From Nereocystis luetkeana (taxonomy: Eukaryota > Sar > Phaeophyceae > Laminariales > Laminariaceae): a stretch of DNA of 64,000 bases. The translations under genes and the position numbers were made by a program. Below the pieces are notes generated by a model, which did not search any database, had not been told where the DNA came from, and saw nothing but the letters and a program-made list of their open reading frames with translations. Below are positions 10,905 through 34,745 of the stretch, piece after piece. The first letter of the stretch is position 1. Each line of letters opens with the position of its first letter. Where the stretch lies: positions 5,649,680 through 5,713,679 of the forward strand of contig JARUPZ010000034.1 in the NCBI GenBank assembly GCA_031213475.1, written 5' to 3'.

Positions 10905-12250
10905 CTCGAGCGACTGGGACTAAAAGCGAGCTCCATCTACCGTAGCCCCGCTTACCTTCCATCTGTGGCAGCGACGCCCACGAACGCAACGAGGTCAACT
11001 CCTCTGTCTATAACTTCAACCACCGACTCCCCCCCCCTGCCGCCCATATCGCCTACCTGGTACTGCTGTAGATGCCGCTCGACTGACACGACCAGCGTCA
11101 ACCGTTTGAAACCCCTCCAAATCGCCCCCACTGCTCCTTGTCGTCTTCTATATACGACCCGCCCCCCCCCCTCCCCCTGTTCATGCCGTGACAGACTTTG
11201 GCCTGGGCCAGATCTGCCGCGCCTGCGGCGAATGCTCCACCTGCGTCGCTTGCCCCACGACTGCCTCGGGCGACTCTCCTGCCCCGACCCCGGGGGCCAC
11301 CAAGGCCCCAGCCGGCATGGTGCCCGCCGCCCCCGCCGACACCCATTCCCTCACCACCTCGGCGCCCATGGTAGACAGCATCTCTGGGGTTGGGTCGGGC
11401 AAGACCTTCACGTCTGGCGGCAATGACGAGGAGGAAGACGACGAGTGCGCGCCCTGCATGGACCTGACGGATGGTCAAGTGAGGGCGCTGGATTCGTGGG
11501 ACAACGGGGGGAAGCGGATCGTGTGCGACCCCACGTGTTTGGACGGCGTTTCCGATCGCACCCACTGCAACTGTGAGTACGTGTAGCGGAGTGGTGCCTC
11601 TGTCTTTCTTGGTACCTAGCGCCCCATACAAGTCATATGTTTCGAACCTTGAGCCGTCCTACGGTTTTGAGGGGGTTTGGGGGGGGGCACTTCGGGTCTA
11701 GCTTTTTCTGTCGGACAAGAGTCCTGGTGTTATCCCCAACACATTTGTGATCGATCCCATTGGACTCTGAAATACCAAGTACGGTTCGCCAATTTTCCCG
11801 ACGTGTGTGCCGCACAACCAATCTGTGATGATCTGCTGCTGTAGTATAGTTTTTTCGGCGATTTTTACCACGAGAGTGAGGGCGGGCTGTCCTCCTGTTG
11901 AAACTTGTATCACCGTCTTCTCGCGAGTAACGACTTTGACGTGTCTAGAGGGCCAAAATTTCCAGCAGACCTTATTCGCCTCTGTCCCGTAACCCAACAC
12001 ATCTCGACCGATCATTGCAATTCTCGGCCGCCTCAAGAGTCGTGCCTCGGTAGAAACTCTTAGGGCCTACTAGAAGCATCCTCTCTGCCGTAACCCCTGA
12101 CCAATGAAATACACGCGCGCACCCCCCACCCTTCTTCGATCCGTCTTCGTTTTGGGCCCATCCGACCAATTATTTCCTCGGGCAGATTACAACCTGGGCG
12201 ACATCTGCCGCGGCTGCGGGGACTGCACCGATTGCGTCCGCTGCCCTTGA
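4176..12250 (+). CDS. Secreted protein with three 10-cysteine domains (complete, 6 exons)
   Basis: Exons 4176-4457, 5800-5893, 7308-7817, 9277-9699, 11195-11572 and 12186-12250 join with matching phases (0,1,1,1,1) into 1752 nt, 583 residues plus TGA. Residues 1-43 form a signal peptide: basic start, Leu/Ala-rich core at about 18-37, likely cleavage after VQA. A Ser/Ala-rich stretch and a cysteine-poor, possibly beta-rich region (about 126-245) follow. Three domains then share one pattern: C-x2-C-x22-C-x3-C-x9-C-x8-C-x2-C-x2-C-x2-C-x2-C, first cysteines at about 254, 395 and 521. Each contains DNGGK, VCDPTC, VSD and LG(Q/D)ICR. Ala, Asp/Gly or acidic linkers separate them, and the protein ends one residue after the last cysteine. 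An in-frame ATG at 3927 exists, but 4176 puts the signal peptide at the N-terminus. I do not recognise the family. A secreted, cell-wall or surface role is inference. Confidence 0.8.
5020..5130 (+). mobile_element. MITE-A copy in intron 1 of the 10-Cys gene
   Basis: TTTCGGGGGACCATATTTAA at the left, ACTATGGTAGTCCGTAATAC at the right, with the usual AT-rich core. Confidence 0.8.
5493..5590. mobile_element. MITE-B hairpin in intron 1 of the 10-Cys gene
   Basis: Starts CAACCCTTTGAGGAGTGCAG and ends in CCTAAAAGGGTTAA. The arms are more diverged than in the 2616 copy. Confidence 0.75.
5800..5893 (+). CDS. Exon 2 of the 10-Cys gene (Ala-rich linker)
   Basis: Acceptor GACAACAG|GG and donor CACCGG|GTAAGAG. 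The 94 nt convert phase 0 to phase 1, exactly as the next exon needs. It encodes a Gly/Thr/Ala linker with eight consecutive alanines. Confidence 0.65.
6085..6325. mobile_element. TIR-E element, about 240 bp
   Basis: Ends are inverted copies of CGTTCTACGACAGAGGT with two mismatches. The interior holds TCAGTTTTCGGGTGAGGTAT followed by GGAGCTCCTCAAGTGAGGAG. Two further copies at 14488 and 56844 share the whole interior, so this is a non-autonomous DNA-transposon family. Confidence 0.75.
6406..6670 (-). mobile_element. SINE-C cluster: three nested 3'-end fragments
   Basis: Three poly(G) runs on this strand are each followed by a SINE-C 3' end (CATGCATGGCCGTAGTCGTA type). The third copy extends furthest, into GGAGCACGTCGGGTTTTCAT. 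The layout suggests repeated insertion into existing poly(G) tracts. Confidence 0.7.
7308..7817 (+). CDS. Exon 3 of the 10-Cys gene
   Basis: Acceptor CATCCAG|GA, donor AACT|GTAAGT. It encodes the cysteine-poor region and the first five cysteines of domain 1, ending in HCN plus one base of a Tyr codon. Confidence 0.85.
8233..8310 (-). mobile_element. LINE 3'-end fragment
   Basis: Read on the minus strand it matches the last about 60 bp of the 20580-24052 LINE, including the end of its reading frame and the ATGAGTACGC tail followed by C. Confidence 0.75.
8311..8443 (-). mobile_element. SINE-C copy, 5' truncated
   Basis: Directly abuts the preceding LINE fragment. It has a poly(G) end, then CATGCATGGCCGTAGTCGTA and GGAGCACGTCGGGG, and stops inside ACCAGGCAGGCA. 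Confidence 0.75.
8470..8745 (+). mobile_element. TIR-F element, diverged
   Basis: Shares with the copies at 34491, 40817 and 56085 an ordered set of blocks (pre-centre TTTTT, CATCGGGTTG, CTCAAAA, GGGTGAGG, then CCATAAG and CCCTTACC). Considerable divergence. Confidence 0.5.
8868..8905. repeat. Degenerate telomere-like repeats
   Basis: Successive CTAACCCTAACCCTAATCC units resemble (TTAGGG)n on the minus strand but fade quickly to CCTGATCC. It lies in an intron, so it is not a chromosome end. Confidence 0.5.
9277..9699 (+). CDS. Exon 4 of the 10-Cys gene
   Basis: Acceptor CGGCAG|AC, donor AACT|GTAAGT. It supplies the last five cysteines of domain 1, a linker with polyalanine and Asp/Gly runs, and the first five cysteines of domain 2. 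Confidence 0.85.
9751..10080 (+). mobile_element. tRNA-derived SINE
   Basis: The head resembles a tRNA gene, with an A-box-like GGTGGCCTGTTAGGTGG and a B-box-like GTGGGTTCAAGTATC. A body shared with 33449-33766 follows: AAGCGTGAAAGCGCGAGT, GTACCGGGGGG, then GAGGGTAAAACCTCC. Confidence 0.75.
10085..10370 (+). mobile_element. TIR-D element rich in GATCTATC
   Basis: Begins near ACATCGGACAGATCATC and ends near CTGTTCCGTCCGAGG, giving imperfect inverted ends around CGGACAGAT. The interior matches 16003-16245. Confidence 0.6.
10875..10904. repeat. (TA)n microsatellite
   Basis: About fifteen TA dinucleotides inside intron 4 of the 10-Cys gene. Confidence 0.95.
11195..11572 (+). CDS. Exon 5 of the 10-Cys gene
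   Basis: Acceptor GACAG|AC, donor AACT|GTGAGT. Same architecture as exon 4: second half of domain 2, a linker ending in an acidic EEEDD stretch, first half of domain 3. Confidence 0.85.
12186..12250 (+). CDS. Exon 6 (terminal) of the 10-Cys gene
   Basis: Acceptor GGGCAG|AT. Twenty-one codons carry the last five cysteines of domain 3, then Pro and TGA. The stop replaces the linker found in exons 4 and 5. Confidence 0.8.
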
Positions 12251-13008
12251 TGGAAAACTGTGGAGGGGGGGGGGGATGAGGCACACACCACCTACCGTGG
12301 GCTAACGGCGATTGCTCCGAAGCAACGACGATCGGCCACACGTTAAGCGAAGCCCTGTAGATCGATATTAGGTCGGGTGCAGGCACGGAAGGAGGTTACT
12401 CTTCTTGCTTATATACATATAGGTTTTCTCTCGTTTTCTGCTTTCCCACTTGCTTGGCGACATGGCGTCGGGGTGGCGACGAGGGGCGAGGGTTGTAGGT
12501 TTTTGGGGCTGCGGGTAGTTTGTGCTTGGGGGGGCACCTACGTACAGTAGAAGAAGTCGATAAGGTTGACAAGTCCCAGAATAATTTTTGCGCGGTGGTT
12601 TAAGTGAGTGCTTGTACACCTTCAATGATATAAAATATGTCTTTGCCTTCGACTTGGATGTTGAGTGTTGTCTTGTTTATTCGTTGTTGTATTGTCCTCG
12701 TAGCCAGCTGGCTGCCCCACCTCTCCGCAAGACTCTGCACATTTCGCAAGTAGGACTCTATACATACGCGCGGGGGGGGAAACGCTCGGAATTGTCCAGC
12801 GTAAGCCTGATTGAACCAGGCACACCCAAAACGTTTGTGCAACACAGGCGGTGGCAGTGGCCTGAACTGTTATATAAATAAGAAAAAGTGCCAAAGTCCT
12901 CAGGAGTAGTGAGTAGGTTTTCGGCAATAATGTGCCATATTTGTTTCGGGGAAGCACTGGATCGATGGGCGATATTCGTTAGTGAACGCTCGACGCGCGA
13001 GACACGGG

Positions 13009-13285
13009 AGGGGCGGGGGTGTACTCGATAGGAGAGATGTACTCGATCTCGTGAATGGCCGTAGTCGTATGACCATAGACCCTCGCATCCCTACAATGCC
13101 GGGACGGAGCATGTCGGGTTTTCACTGACCAGGCACACATTGCTTGCACCAAGCGCGAAGCGCCGTGAGGTGTCTGGCGAGTCGCATGAAGGGTGAGCTG
13201 CATCCTTCTAAGAACCGCTTTTCAGGCGGACTTGCATATGAACGACAGCTTCAATGAGTTGATTTACTTTCCGTGGTAGGCATGG
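13009..13285 (-). mobile_element. SINE-C, near full length
   Basis: Contains the whole consensus block order: GTAGTCGTATGACCATAGAC, GGGACGGAGCATGTCGGG, ACCAAGCGCGAAGCGCCGTG, AAGGGTGAGCTGCATCC, AGGCGGACTTGCATATG. On the minus strand it ends in ATCGAGTACACCCCC. Confidence 0.8.
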
Positions 13286-14077
13286 GAGCGGGGGGGGGGG
13301 GGGGGGAGCCTGGATGTAAGTGGTGCGTCTCCGTCCGGAGCTTTGTCTGCGCGGCAGTTCGGGTGACCTCTAGAGGTCTGTTTGTTTCGTTGCCAGGATG
13401 TAAAGGACAGTCTGTGTCAATATTATAGTGGGGGGTAATATTTGAACGTGACTGAGTTTCCTCCTATGCGCTGGAGGATACCTCGTATCATAAAAACACA
13501 AAATGGAGGAAGGGTTAACATCTGTGCCACGCATGAAGCGCTCCACCTCCGCTCCACACCCGATGTTGAATCAGAATTCACGGAATACCTGATCAAGAAA
13601 TCACGAATACCTGGCCCAGCGAGCGACCGCTGTCCAGGTGCAAGCCACGGGCCCTGTCTGTTCGCGTGTTCTGCCAGTCTGCCAGAACCGTTCCGTGCGG
13701 TTTCCACTCGGCAGTCCCACAAGCGCGATCAACCAAACAGTGCCCGCTGCTGCTGTCGAAGTACGGTCAAAAAAAGTGACCACTACAGCAACGCTTCGTG
13801 GTTACTGCGTGGTTGGGGGGTGATCAGAAACCGGTGCCTGATTTTGGACAAAACGAAACAGGTCAGGGAGTCGTACGGCACGGCCGCGAGATAATCTGCT
13901 GTAAGTACCTGTGCTCGTACTGCTGGGCGCACGCCGCTCGTAGGCGATTGATTGACAGCACCAAAAGAGGTTACAATGGCTTGGGTCGCTCTCCCGGGGA
14001 ACCCAACGGGTCTGGGTCTATCGTACTGTAGGTAATTATTTATTATTCGGACGAAATCGTGAGACGATTATGCCCTC

Positions 14078-14309
14078 GACCCTTTCAGCACGCCAGTCCC
14101 GTTTTGGGGGGCAAACTACTCATAATTAGAGTGTTTTGTCCCCACATACGGGAGTGCGGTTCTAGAAGGGGTTAATAACGACGATTTTTATGGGTAGTTT
14201 CCCAGTTATAATCCTTTCTGAACTGCAGTCTCATTTTTGGGGGCAACCCACTCAAATTTTAAAAGTAGTCTGTCCTCAAACTCGGGGCTGCGGTCCTAAA
14301 ATGGATAAG
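14078..14309. mobile_element. Two adjacent MITE-B hairpins
   Basis: Copies at about 14078-14175 and 14210-14309 sit 35 bp apart in the same orientation. Each keeps the CAGTCCCGTTTTGGGG-type left arm and its inverted right arm with several mismatches. Confidence 0.75.
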
Positions 14310-14487
14310 GGATGGCGTGTTAGTTCCTCACCTGAGGAAGCCTATCGTAGCCCCTGGGACAGTTTAGGGGTCTATCCCTAGGCCCCAAGGGGGGGGGGGG
14401 CTAGAGCGAACCAGCGTGAAGAAACAAAACCCAGTGCCCTATGACCCTCACGTTACGGTGTTCTATTAGAAACGTCTCAAAAATGAC

Positions 14488-14730
14488 GCGTTCTACGATA
14501 AAAAGTGGCACATTTCCGCTAAAACGATTTCTCAAGGACAGGGTTCCTCAACCCAAAATCGTCAAAATGCCAATATTTATTCGAAAAAAAAACTTTTGAT
14601 ACTCGGGCCATGGGATTATTCCTTGGGGTGCAATTTTGATATTTGCTGAAGTCAGTTTTCGGGGAGGTATGGAGCTCCTTAAGCGGTGAGCCTCAGAAAA
14701 TTCAGGGTGAGCCTCTATCGTGGAACGCCT
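14488..14730. mobile_element. TIR-E element
   Basis: Begins GCGTTCTACGATAAA and ends CCTCTATCGTGGAACGCC. The interior is collinear with the 6085 copy, including GAAGTCAGTTTTCGGGG and GGTATGGAGCTCCTTAAG. Confidence 0.75.
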
Positions 14731-14829
14731 CAAATGCTAAACGCTTCAAGCCACGCATCTTGAAACGGCATGTCTTCCCTGCTTCCTTACTCCCCCCCTC
14801 CCTCCTCCCCTCCCTCCTCCCCCCCCCCT

Positions 14830-14908
14830 CCCTCCCTCCCTCCCTCCCTCCCTCCCTCCCTCCCTCCCTCCCTCCCTCCCTCCCTCCCTCCCTCCCTCCC
14901 TCCCTCCC
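14830..14908. repeat. (TCCC)n microsatellite
   Basis: About twenty TCCC units, giving spurious poly-Pro/Ser/Leu frames on one strand and Gly/Arg/Glu frames on the other. Confidence 0.9.
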
Positions 14909-15179
14909 CTCCTCCTCGTCTAACCCCCCCCCCCTCCCTCCTTCCTGTAGCACGTCGGCAGAGCGGTAGCACTGAAAACCTCCAACCCTCAGAAACCTTT
15001 ATAACCTTACAAGCCTGCAAAAACATGCAAAAGTGCATGAATAGAGGAACCATCACCCCGCCATCATGGCGCTATCCTTGCATGAGGTCGGGTCTTGAGA
15101 CCCTCAAGCCCCCGCCCCAGCAGTTGGGGGGTGGGGGGTAGATGCAGCACTGTATATACTTGACAAAACACTGATGAGT

Positions 15180-15475
15180 CAATCAACCAATCGACCAATC
15201 AAGTAATTATTCAACCAGTCAATCAACCGATCACTCAATCAACCAATAAACCATCACCCAATCAACCATTCGACAATCAGCCTATCGTTTATTTTTTCAG
15301 CTAGTCACATCAATCGATCAATCAACAAACCACTCAACCCAACCAATCAACCAACCAACTAATCAGCCAGTAAACTAATCAATCAACCAATTAACCAACC
15401 AACGAAACAACCAAACCACACCAAACAACCAACCAACCAACCAACCAACCAAATCAACCAACCAATCAATCGATC
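15180..15475. repeat. Degenerate (CAAC/CAAT)n repeat
   Basis: About 300 bp built from AACCAATC, AATCAACC and AACCAACC words, densest at 15425-15470. Stop codons interrupt all frames. Confidence 0.85.
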
Positions 15476-15649
15476 AGAAGCGACCGCAACCCGCCGCGTG
15501 GAGATGAGGATGCGCTATCCGTAGCACCATTCCTTCCCCCCACACCCCTCGACTGCCTTGCCCCTACAACCACGTTGTCTAGCCACCAGCTTAGTGTCCT
15601 GATATCCAGCAGGCACACCTGGCGCAACGAGATAACGTGGGGTGGGTGG

Positions 15650-15916
15650 AGCGGGGGGGGTACTCATGTCATCCATGACCGTAGTCGTATGGGCATAGAA
15701 GAAATGGATGGGGGGGGGGGGGGGGGGGGGGAGAGGGGGGGGGGGGTGGGGGGGGGAAGGAGGGGAGGGGGGTGAGAGGGGGGGGGGGGGGGGGGGGAGG
15801 GGGGGAGATGAGGGTTGGGAAAAAGTGGGAGAAGGGGGGAGGGGGGGGGCGAGAGGGATGGATGGGGGGGGAGGTTGTACTCGATAATATACATGGCTGG
15901 AGTCGTATAACCATAT

Positions 15917-15947
<31 letters not shown>

Positions 15948-15955
15948 TCGAGGGA
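15650..15955 (-). repeat. Long G-rich tract with two SINE-C tail fragments
   Basis: Poly(G) runs of up to about twenty alternate with GGGAGG. Two short SINE-C 3' ends (near 15660 and 15876) are embedded, each adjoining a G run. Confidence 0.7.
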
Positions 15956-16002
15956 GGAGAGCGGGGGGTTGCTAACGTTGTCATTCCTCCGACAGATCGT
16001 CC

Positions 16003-16245
16003 GTTCCCACAGTTGATGACCTAGATATGTCAGGGCAGATGATCTGTATGATCTGTATGATATGTATGATCGAGCTCATGTTGGCGGCTGGGACCCGGAA
16101 AATCTGCACGATCTAGAATGTTTCCTGGGTTGGATCTGTACCAATACATATCTTGCACAATATATCATAACGGCAGGTGAGGAACTGGACGGTCGAGATC
16201 ATGATCTATCTGATCTATCTGATCTGTCTGTCCGAGGTGTGTAAC
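16003..16245 (+). mobile_element. TIR-D element
   Basis: Collinear with 10085-10370: AGGGCAGATGATCTG, GCTCATGTTG, GACCCGG, GGTTGGATCTGTACC, GGCAGGTGAGGAACT, then tandem GATCTATCT units ending TCTGTCTGTCCGAGG. Confidence 0.65.
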
Positions 16246-16574
16246 ATTTACAGAAATTCGACGGAGTCAACGCCAGATTACATGCAAGCATGAATAAGCG
16301 AGAGGCAAATGGGGCAGCGTGCGTGGCAACTTCTACTTCTAAACCGGGACTGACAAAAATCAATCACCCTTTCATATTTTTTCCCCCCAACCCATATACC
16401 GGCAAAAAGAGCCGCTGAAACCGCGCAGGGGGGGTGCGATCGTTTGTTCGGTGCTCGTCTTCTCTCGACACGAAAAGTAATTAAGGGTGCTTGCTAAAGT
16501 CGAGCATTCTACGTTCGGAAGGTTCTCGATCCAGGTATTTGCGAAAACACCCTTCTTCGGTTCCATTATTTTGT

Positions 16575-16995
16575 ATCGACTATTACAGTAGTATATAAAT
16601 GCCCCCAATGTTTAGGGACTGCCCCTAAATATGGGCATTTATATACTAACATTAAATACAAATGGTCCTAATACAAAATATAGGGAGCATTTCTATACTA
16701 CAGTAATATGCGATACAAACAGTTACAAACAGAAATGCTCCCTGCGAGTATATTTAGCACTAGGACCGTTGAATACAACATGAATGCTCCTGATACTTAG
16801 TATTAATAGTAGGGCCGTTAGATGCAAACAGAAATGCTCCCTATATTTAGTGTCAGGACCGTTTGAATTGAACAGTAGCTTATAAATGCTCCCTTTATCT
16901 GTCCATACAGAAATACTCCCTATATTTAGCGACAGATAGGGACAGATATAGGGAGCATTTCTATACTAATACTCAATACAAACGGTCCTAATATT
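16575..16995. repeat. Array of alternately inverted AGGGAGCATTTCTATAC units
   Basis: At least six copies of a 35-40 bp unit (TATAGGGAGCATTTCTATAC or its reverse complement AGAAATGCTCCCTATATTTA) alternate in orientation, joined by GGTCCTAATAC or AGGACCGTT words. Confidence 0.75.
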
Positions 16996-17361
16996 CAAGA
17001 GACAAAAAGAGTGCTAACCTTCCCGTGCCGGAAAAACCGAGCGCAGAAAACCGATCGCACCACCCTCGCCTTGTCTTAAGGCACCCGGCGGATGGACGCA
17101 CCTGAATCTGGGGGACGGAAAGGGGGTCGCCGTGGCCGTCTGTGACGTGGGAAGGAGCGACACAGCCAGCTTTAGACACCCCCTTGTGTTTGTTTTCCAG
17201 GTCTGACTCCAGCAAAGCCTTTTAGTCGTCGAAATCGAGGGTGCAGACGCGTGTCGGGGGCGGGGGCGGGGGGGGGGCAGGGGGGGGGGGGGGGGGCGAG
17301 AAGCTTGAGCAAATCAGGGTTATGAAACGTGGTGCGGCAGCTCATGGAAACGGAAAATACA

Positions 17362-17411
17362 TAGAGCCCTTAAGGAGCCCTTAAGGAGCCCTTAAGGAGC
17401 TCTCACGGAGC
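17362..17411. repeat. 12-bp tandem repeat
   Basis: Four copies of a GGAGCCCTTAAG-type unit, the last one degenerate. Confidence 0.85.
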
Positions 17412-17478
17412 CCCCCCCCCGGCAGTCAGAAACGATTTTGGCCACACCGGGCTACCCCTATCATAGCATGAGTCAACA

Positions 17479-17480
17479 TC

Positions 17481-17533
<53 letters not shown>
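17479..17533. repeat. (AAC)n microsatellite
   Basis: About eighteen CAA/AAC units, read as polyvaline on the minus strand. Confidence 0.95.
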
Positions 17534-17673
17534 CCGAGCACCTGATTTTTCCTTCTGAGGTAATCCTCGCTTGAGGAAGCTCTGTTACGAACAGCAAGTC
17601 ACCCCAAAGCTGACTTTAGAGAAAACCCAGTGACGAAAGTGCAACCCGATAAGCACACTCCCATGTTAGCCTG

Positions 17674-17866
17674 ATACGGGGGACCACAGTAATTCCGACC
17701 CATCGTACACGAAAGACAAAAACCAGCAGGTATATGTACCAGTATTTTTACTATTACGGGGGACCATAGCAAATAGGACCTATATACGGTACACACAAAA
17801 ACCAAATATATGTCCCTAGTTGTACTAACAATATTTGGCCCTATTTACGATGGGTGCCCCGTATAA
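17674..17866 (+). mobile_element. Two tandem MITE-A copies
   Basis: A truncated copy (17674-17750) abuts a fuller one (17752-17866) running from TTACGGGGGACCATAGCAAA to CTATTTACGATGGGTGCCCC. Confidence 0.75.
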
Positions 17867-18015
17867 GCAAGACACTACTCGTATGTTCCGCTGTAGTAAT
17901 ATACGTATATATACGTATATCACGGAAAATACCGTACATATCTCGTGACAACACAAATGGCCTTCCAACGATATTGAGTTAACAAGCCCGGCCAAATCAG
18001 TTTTTTTTTCCTCCT

Positions 18016-32706
<14,691 letters not shown>

Positions 32707-32756
32707 CTGCAAGCGTACGGGGGAGGGCGGTTGAGGGGGGGGAAGCGACGCTCCAA

Positions 32757-33125
32757 AGAGTCGGTTGGCTGGTTGGTTGGTTGGTTGGTTGGTTGCTTAT
32801 TTGATAGGTTGGCTTATTGGTTGGTTGATTGGTTCAATGGTTGGATAATTGGTTGGTTGCTTGATTGGTGGATTGGTTGGTTGGTTGGCTGGTGGTTGAT
32901 TGGCAATAAATGGTTGTTTGGTAAGTTGGGCGGTTGGCTGATTGGTTGGTTGCTTGATTGGTTGGATAGTTGGTTGGTTGTTTGCTTGGTTGGTTGGTTT
33001 TTGTGGTTGATTGTATGGCTGGTTGGGTGGGTGGATGGGTGGTTTGTTAGTTGGTTGGTTCCTCTGCGGGTTGCTTCGTAGGTTGCTTGGTTGGTTAGTT
33101 GATTGGCTGGTTGGCTGGTTGGGTG
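32757..33125. repeat. (GGTT)n-derived repeat
   Basis: GGTTGGTTGG words with TTGATTGG variants over about 370 bp. The long plus-strand frame rich in Trp, Gly and Leu here is an artefact of the repeat. Confidence 0.85.
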
Positions 33126-33177
33126 CAGGAACGGAGAGTTACGAGAAGGACGCGGAGTGAGCAGCAGCAGCTTCTAC

Positions 33178-33342
33178 TGCTGCTGCCGAAGGTGCTGCAG
33201 CTGCTGCCACTGCTGCTGCTGCCGAAGTCGGCCCCGCTGGAAGAAACTCGCGCAACTCCGCCCTCCCGGTGGTGCCGTGGCTGCGCTTCCACGCCTCAAG
33301 CCTGTCCGCGTCCAGCTGGTTGGGCTTCGCTTCCGTGAAGCA
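33178..33342 (-). CDS. Possible 5' exon of the FANCG-like gene
   Basis: An open minus frame reads PNQLDADRLEAWKRSHG then RAELREFLPAGP and polyalanine. A donor GCAGCA|GTAGAAG in phase 0 would join it to the exon at 32706. No start codon is visible, and the frame is short and Ala-rich, so this is only a candidate. Confidence 0.3.
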
Positions 33343-33448
33343 TCAGCCGAAGGTTGGGCACGAGCAAGGCGAATCCCTGCGGTCCCCGGAGTACTGCTGA
33401 ACCTACTGCTAACATGTATCCCAGTATACAGCAGTCAGTGATAGCATA

Positions 33449-33766
33449 GACTCACTGTCACTTTCGAGCTTAACTCGTAGGAGGTTTTACCCTCAGCGGT
33501 CTTCTTCTGGACAAGCTGTGGTCACAGGTGGCGTCCCTTCTCCCCTCCGGTACGTGCCTTCATTTTTGTTCGCGCATAGGGTTCAGCATTCCCACTGCCC
33601 GTCGATTTTCATCGAATGTAGGTGACTCACGCTTTCGCGCTTTCCGCTAGTCAATTTTTATGCAAGAAAAAGTCCTTACGAATATGCACTCGGTAAGATT
33701 TGAACCCACGAAATTGGTCTTAGTAGGCACGCGGACCACCTACTGAGCCACCGGGGACGCCGGCAT
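33449..33766 (-). mobile_element. tRNA-derived SINE
   Basis: Read on the minus strand: tRNA-like head with CCGGTGGCTCAGTAGG (A box) and GTGGGTTCAAATCTTACC (B box), then the same body and GAGGGTAAAACCTCC end as 9751-10080. The two copies lie in opposite orientations about 24 kb apart. Confidence 0.8.
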
Positions 33767-33789
33767 TAGACCCACTGTTGTATATAACT

Positions 33790-33902
33790 AATACGGGGGA
33801 CCATACGAAGTAAATAGGACTTGTGGTACATACAAAAGCCTACATATTTATCTATTTTTACTAACAAGATTTGGTCCTATTTACTATGGCCCCCCGTAAT
33901 AG
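33790..33902 (+). mobile_element. MITE-A copy
   Basis: AATACGGGGGACCATACGAA at the left, TTTACTATGGCCCCCCGTAA at the right. Confidence 0.85.
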
Positions 33903-34189
33903 TATACCAGGGATCAAATACCCTGGTAGCATGCTTGTAACAACACCAACCTACTTTGGCTGGACCACCGCGGCATTATCGTACTATGAATAGCGGTTCG
34001 ACTCCCTAGCAAAGGTTAAACACTGGGACCCTTTTTACCTGCTGGACATCCCGTCAACCTGTAAGAGCGTAGGAGTACTGCTAAAATCTACTATTAATAT
34101 GTATGATTCGGCTTACAAAACGTGTCAACATCCACTGCTGTTTCGCTGTACGTAGCAGAAGGCACGTGTCACCACCCAGAGTTTTCCTG

Positions 34190-34460
34190 GAGTAGTAGGG
34201 TATCAAATATCTACGTACTGTTGCGGGAGTAAGGTATCCAATGTCTACTGCTGCACCAGTAGGGTGTCCAACATCCACGGCTGGAGCAGCAAACAGGGCA
34301 TCAAATGCCTACTGCGGCAGCAGTATATAGGGCATCAGGTGTCTACTGCTGCAGCGGCAGTATGGCATCCAATATCTACAGGTGCAGCAACAGTATGGCA
34401 TCCAATCATCCCACACCTACAGCTGCGGCTGCAGAAGTAGGACATGTAACGTCTACGACG
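34190..34460. repeat. Minisatellite with CAGTAGGGCATCAAATGTC units
   Basis: About seven imperfect units of 35-40 bp combine CTACTGCTGCAGC, AGTAGGG and GCATCCAATATC words. Confidence 0.75.
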
Positions 34461-34490
34461 GTGTCATACCATACATGTAGCAGTAGGGCA

Positions 34491-34745
34491 GGGGACGCGC
34501 CCTTTGATAGCGGTAGTATTTTTTGGCTGAAACAAATCCGACTGACGGGTTCCTCAAGCCAATATCGTTGGAATACCGTTTTGTTTCACAAATCTTTCGT
34601 TGGGCACCGAAGCCGCGGGGTTGTTGATCGCGTTGCAGTTTCAGTTTTTTTCTAAAAATCGGTCTTTGGGTTGGGCATGACCCTCCTCAGGTGAGTAAGA
34701 AGCCTCAGAAGGCAAGAGTAGGTGCACCCTTACCACAGCATTCGT
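34491..34745 (+). mobile_element. TIR-F element
   Basis: GATAGCGGTAGTATTTTTTG, TCCTCAAGCCAATATCGTTG, GGGTTGTTGATCGCGTTGCA, then AAGCCTCAGAAGGCAAGAGT and GGTGCACCC. Same order as in 56085-56525. Confidence 0.65.

Larger units (their letters stand above)
12251..18015. other. Intergenic repeat field
   Basis: No splice-supported exon was found. A 150-codon open frame at 13442-13894 and minus-strand frames opposite it match nothing I know and lack compositional support. The interval holds SINE-C, MITE-A, MITE-B, TIR-D and TIR-E copies, several microsatellites and an unusual inverted array, listed separately. Confidence 0.55.

Noticed and set aside
13442..13894. 150-codon plus-strand ORF
   Set aside because: No conserved motif, no splice signals in phase and an equally open minus frame; left unannotated.
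14643..15141. Several overlapping Pro/Ser and Gly/Arg/Glu ORFs
   Set aside because: All derive from (TCCC)n; the composition changes with frame and no homology is visible.
16988..17215. Possible further downstream exon of the FANCG-like gene (minus strand)
   Set aside because: A donor-like site exists at about 17102, but the residues match no FANCG or TPR segment and the phase cannot be tied to the 3' exon.
33690..33760. Apparent tRNA gene (minus strand)
   Set aside because: It is the head of a SINE: the tRNA-like part runs into a body shared with 9751-10080, and the acceptor stem does not pair convincingly.
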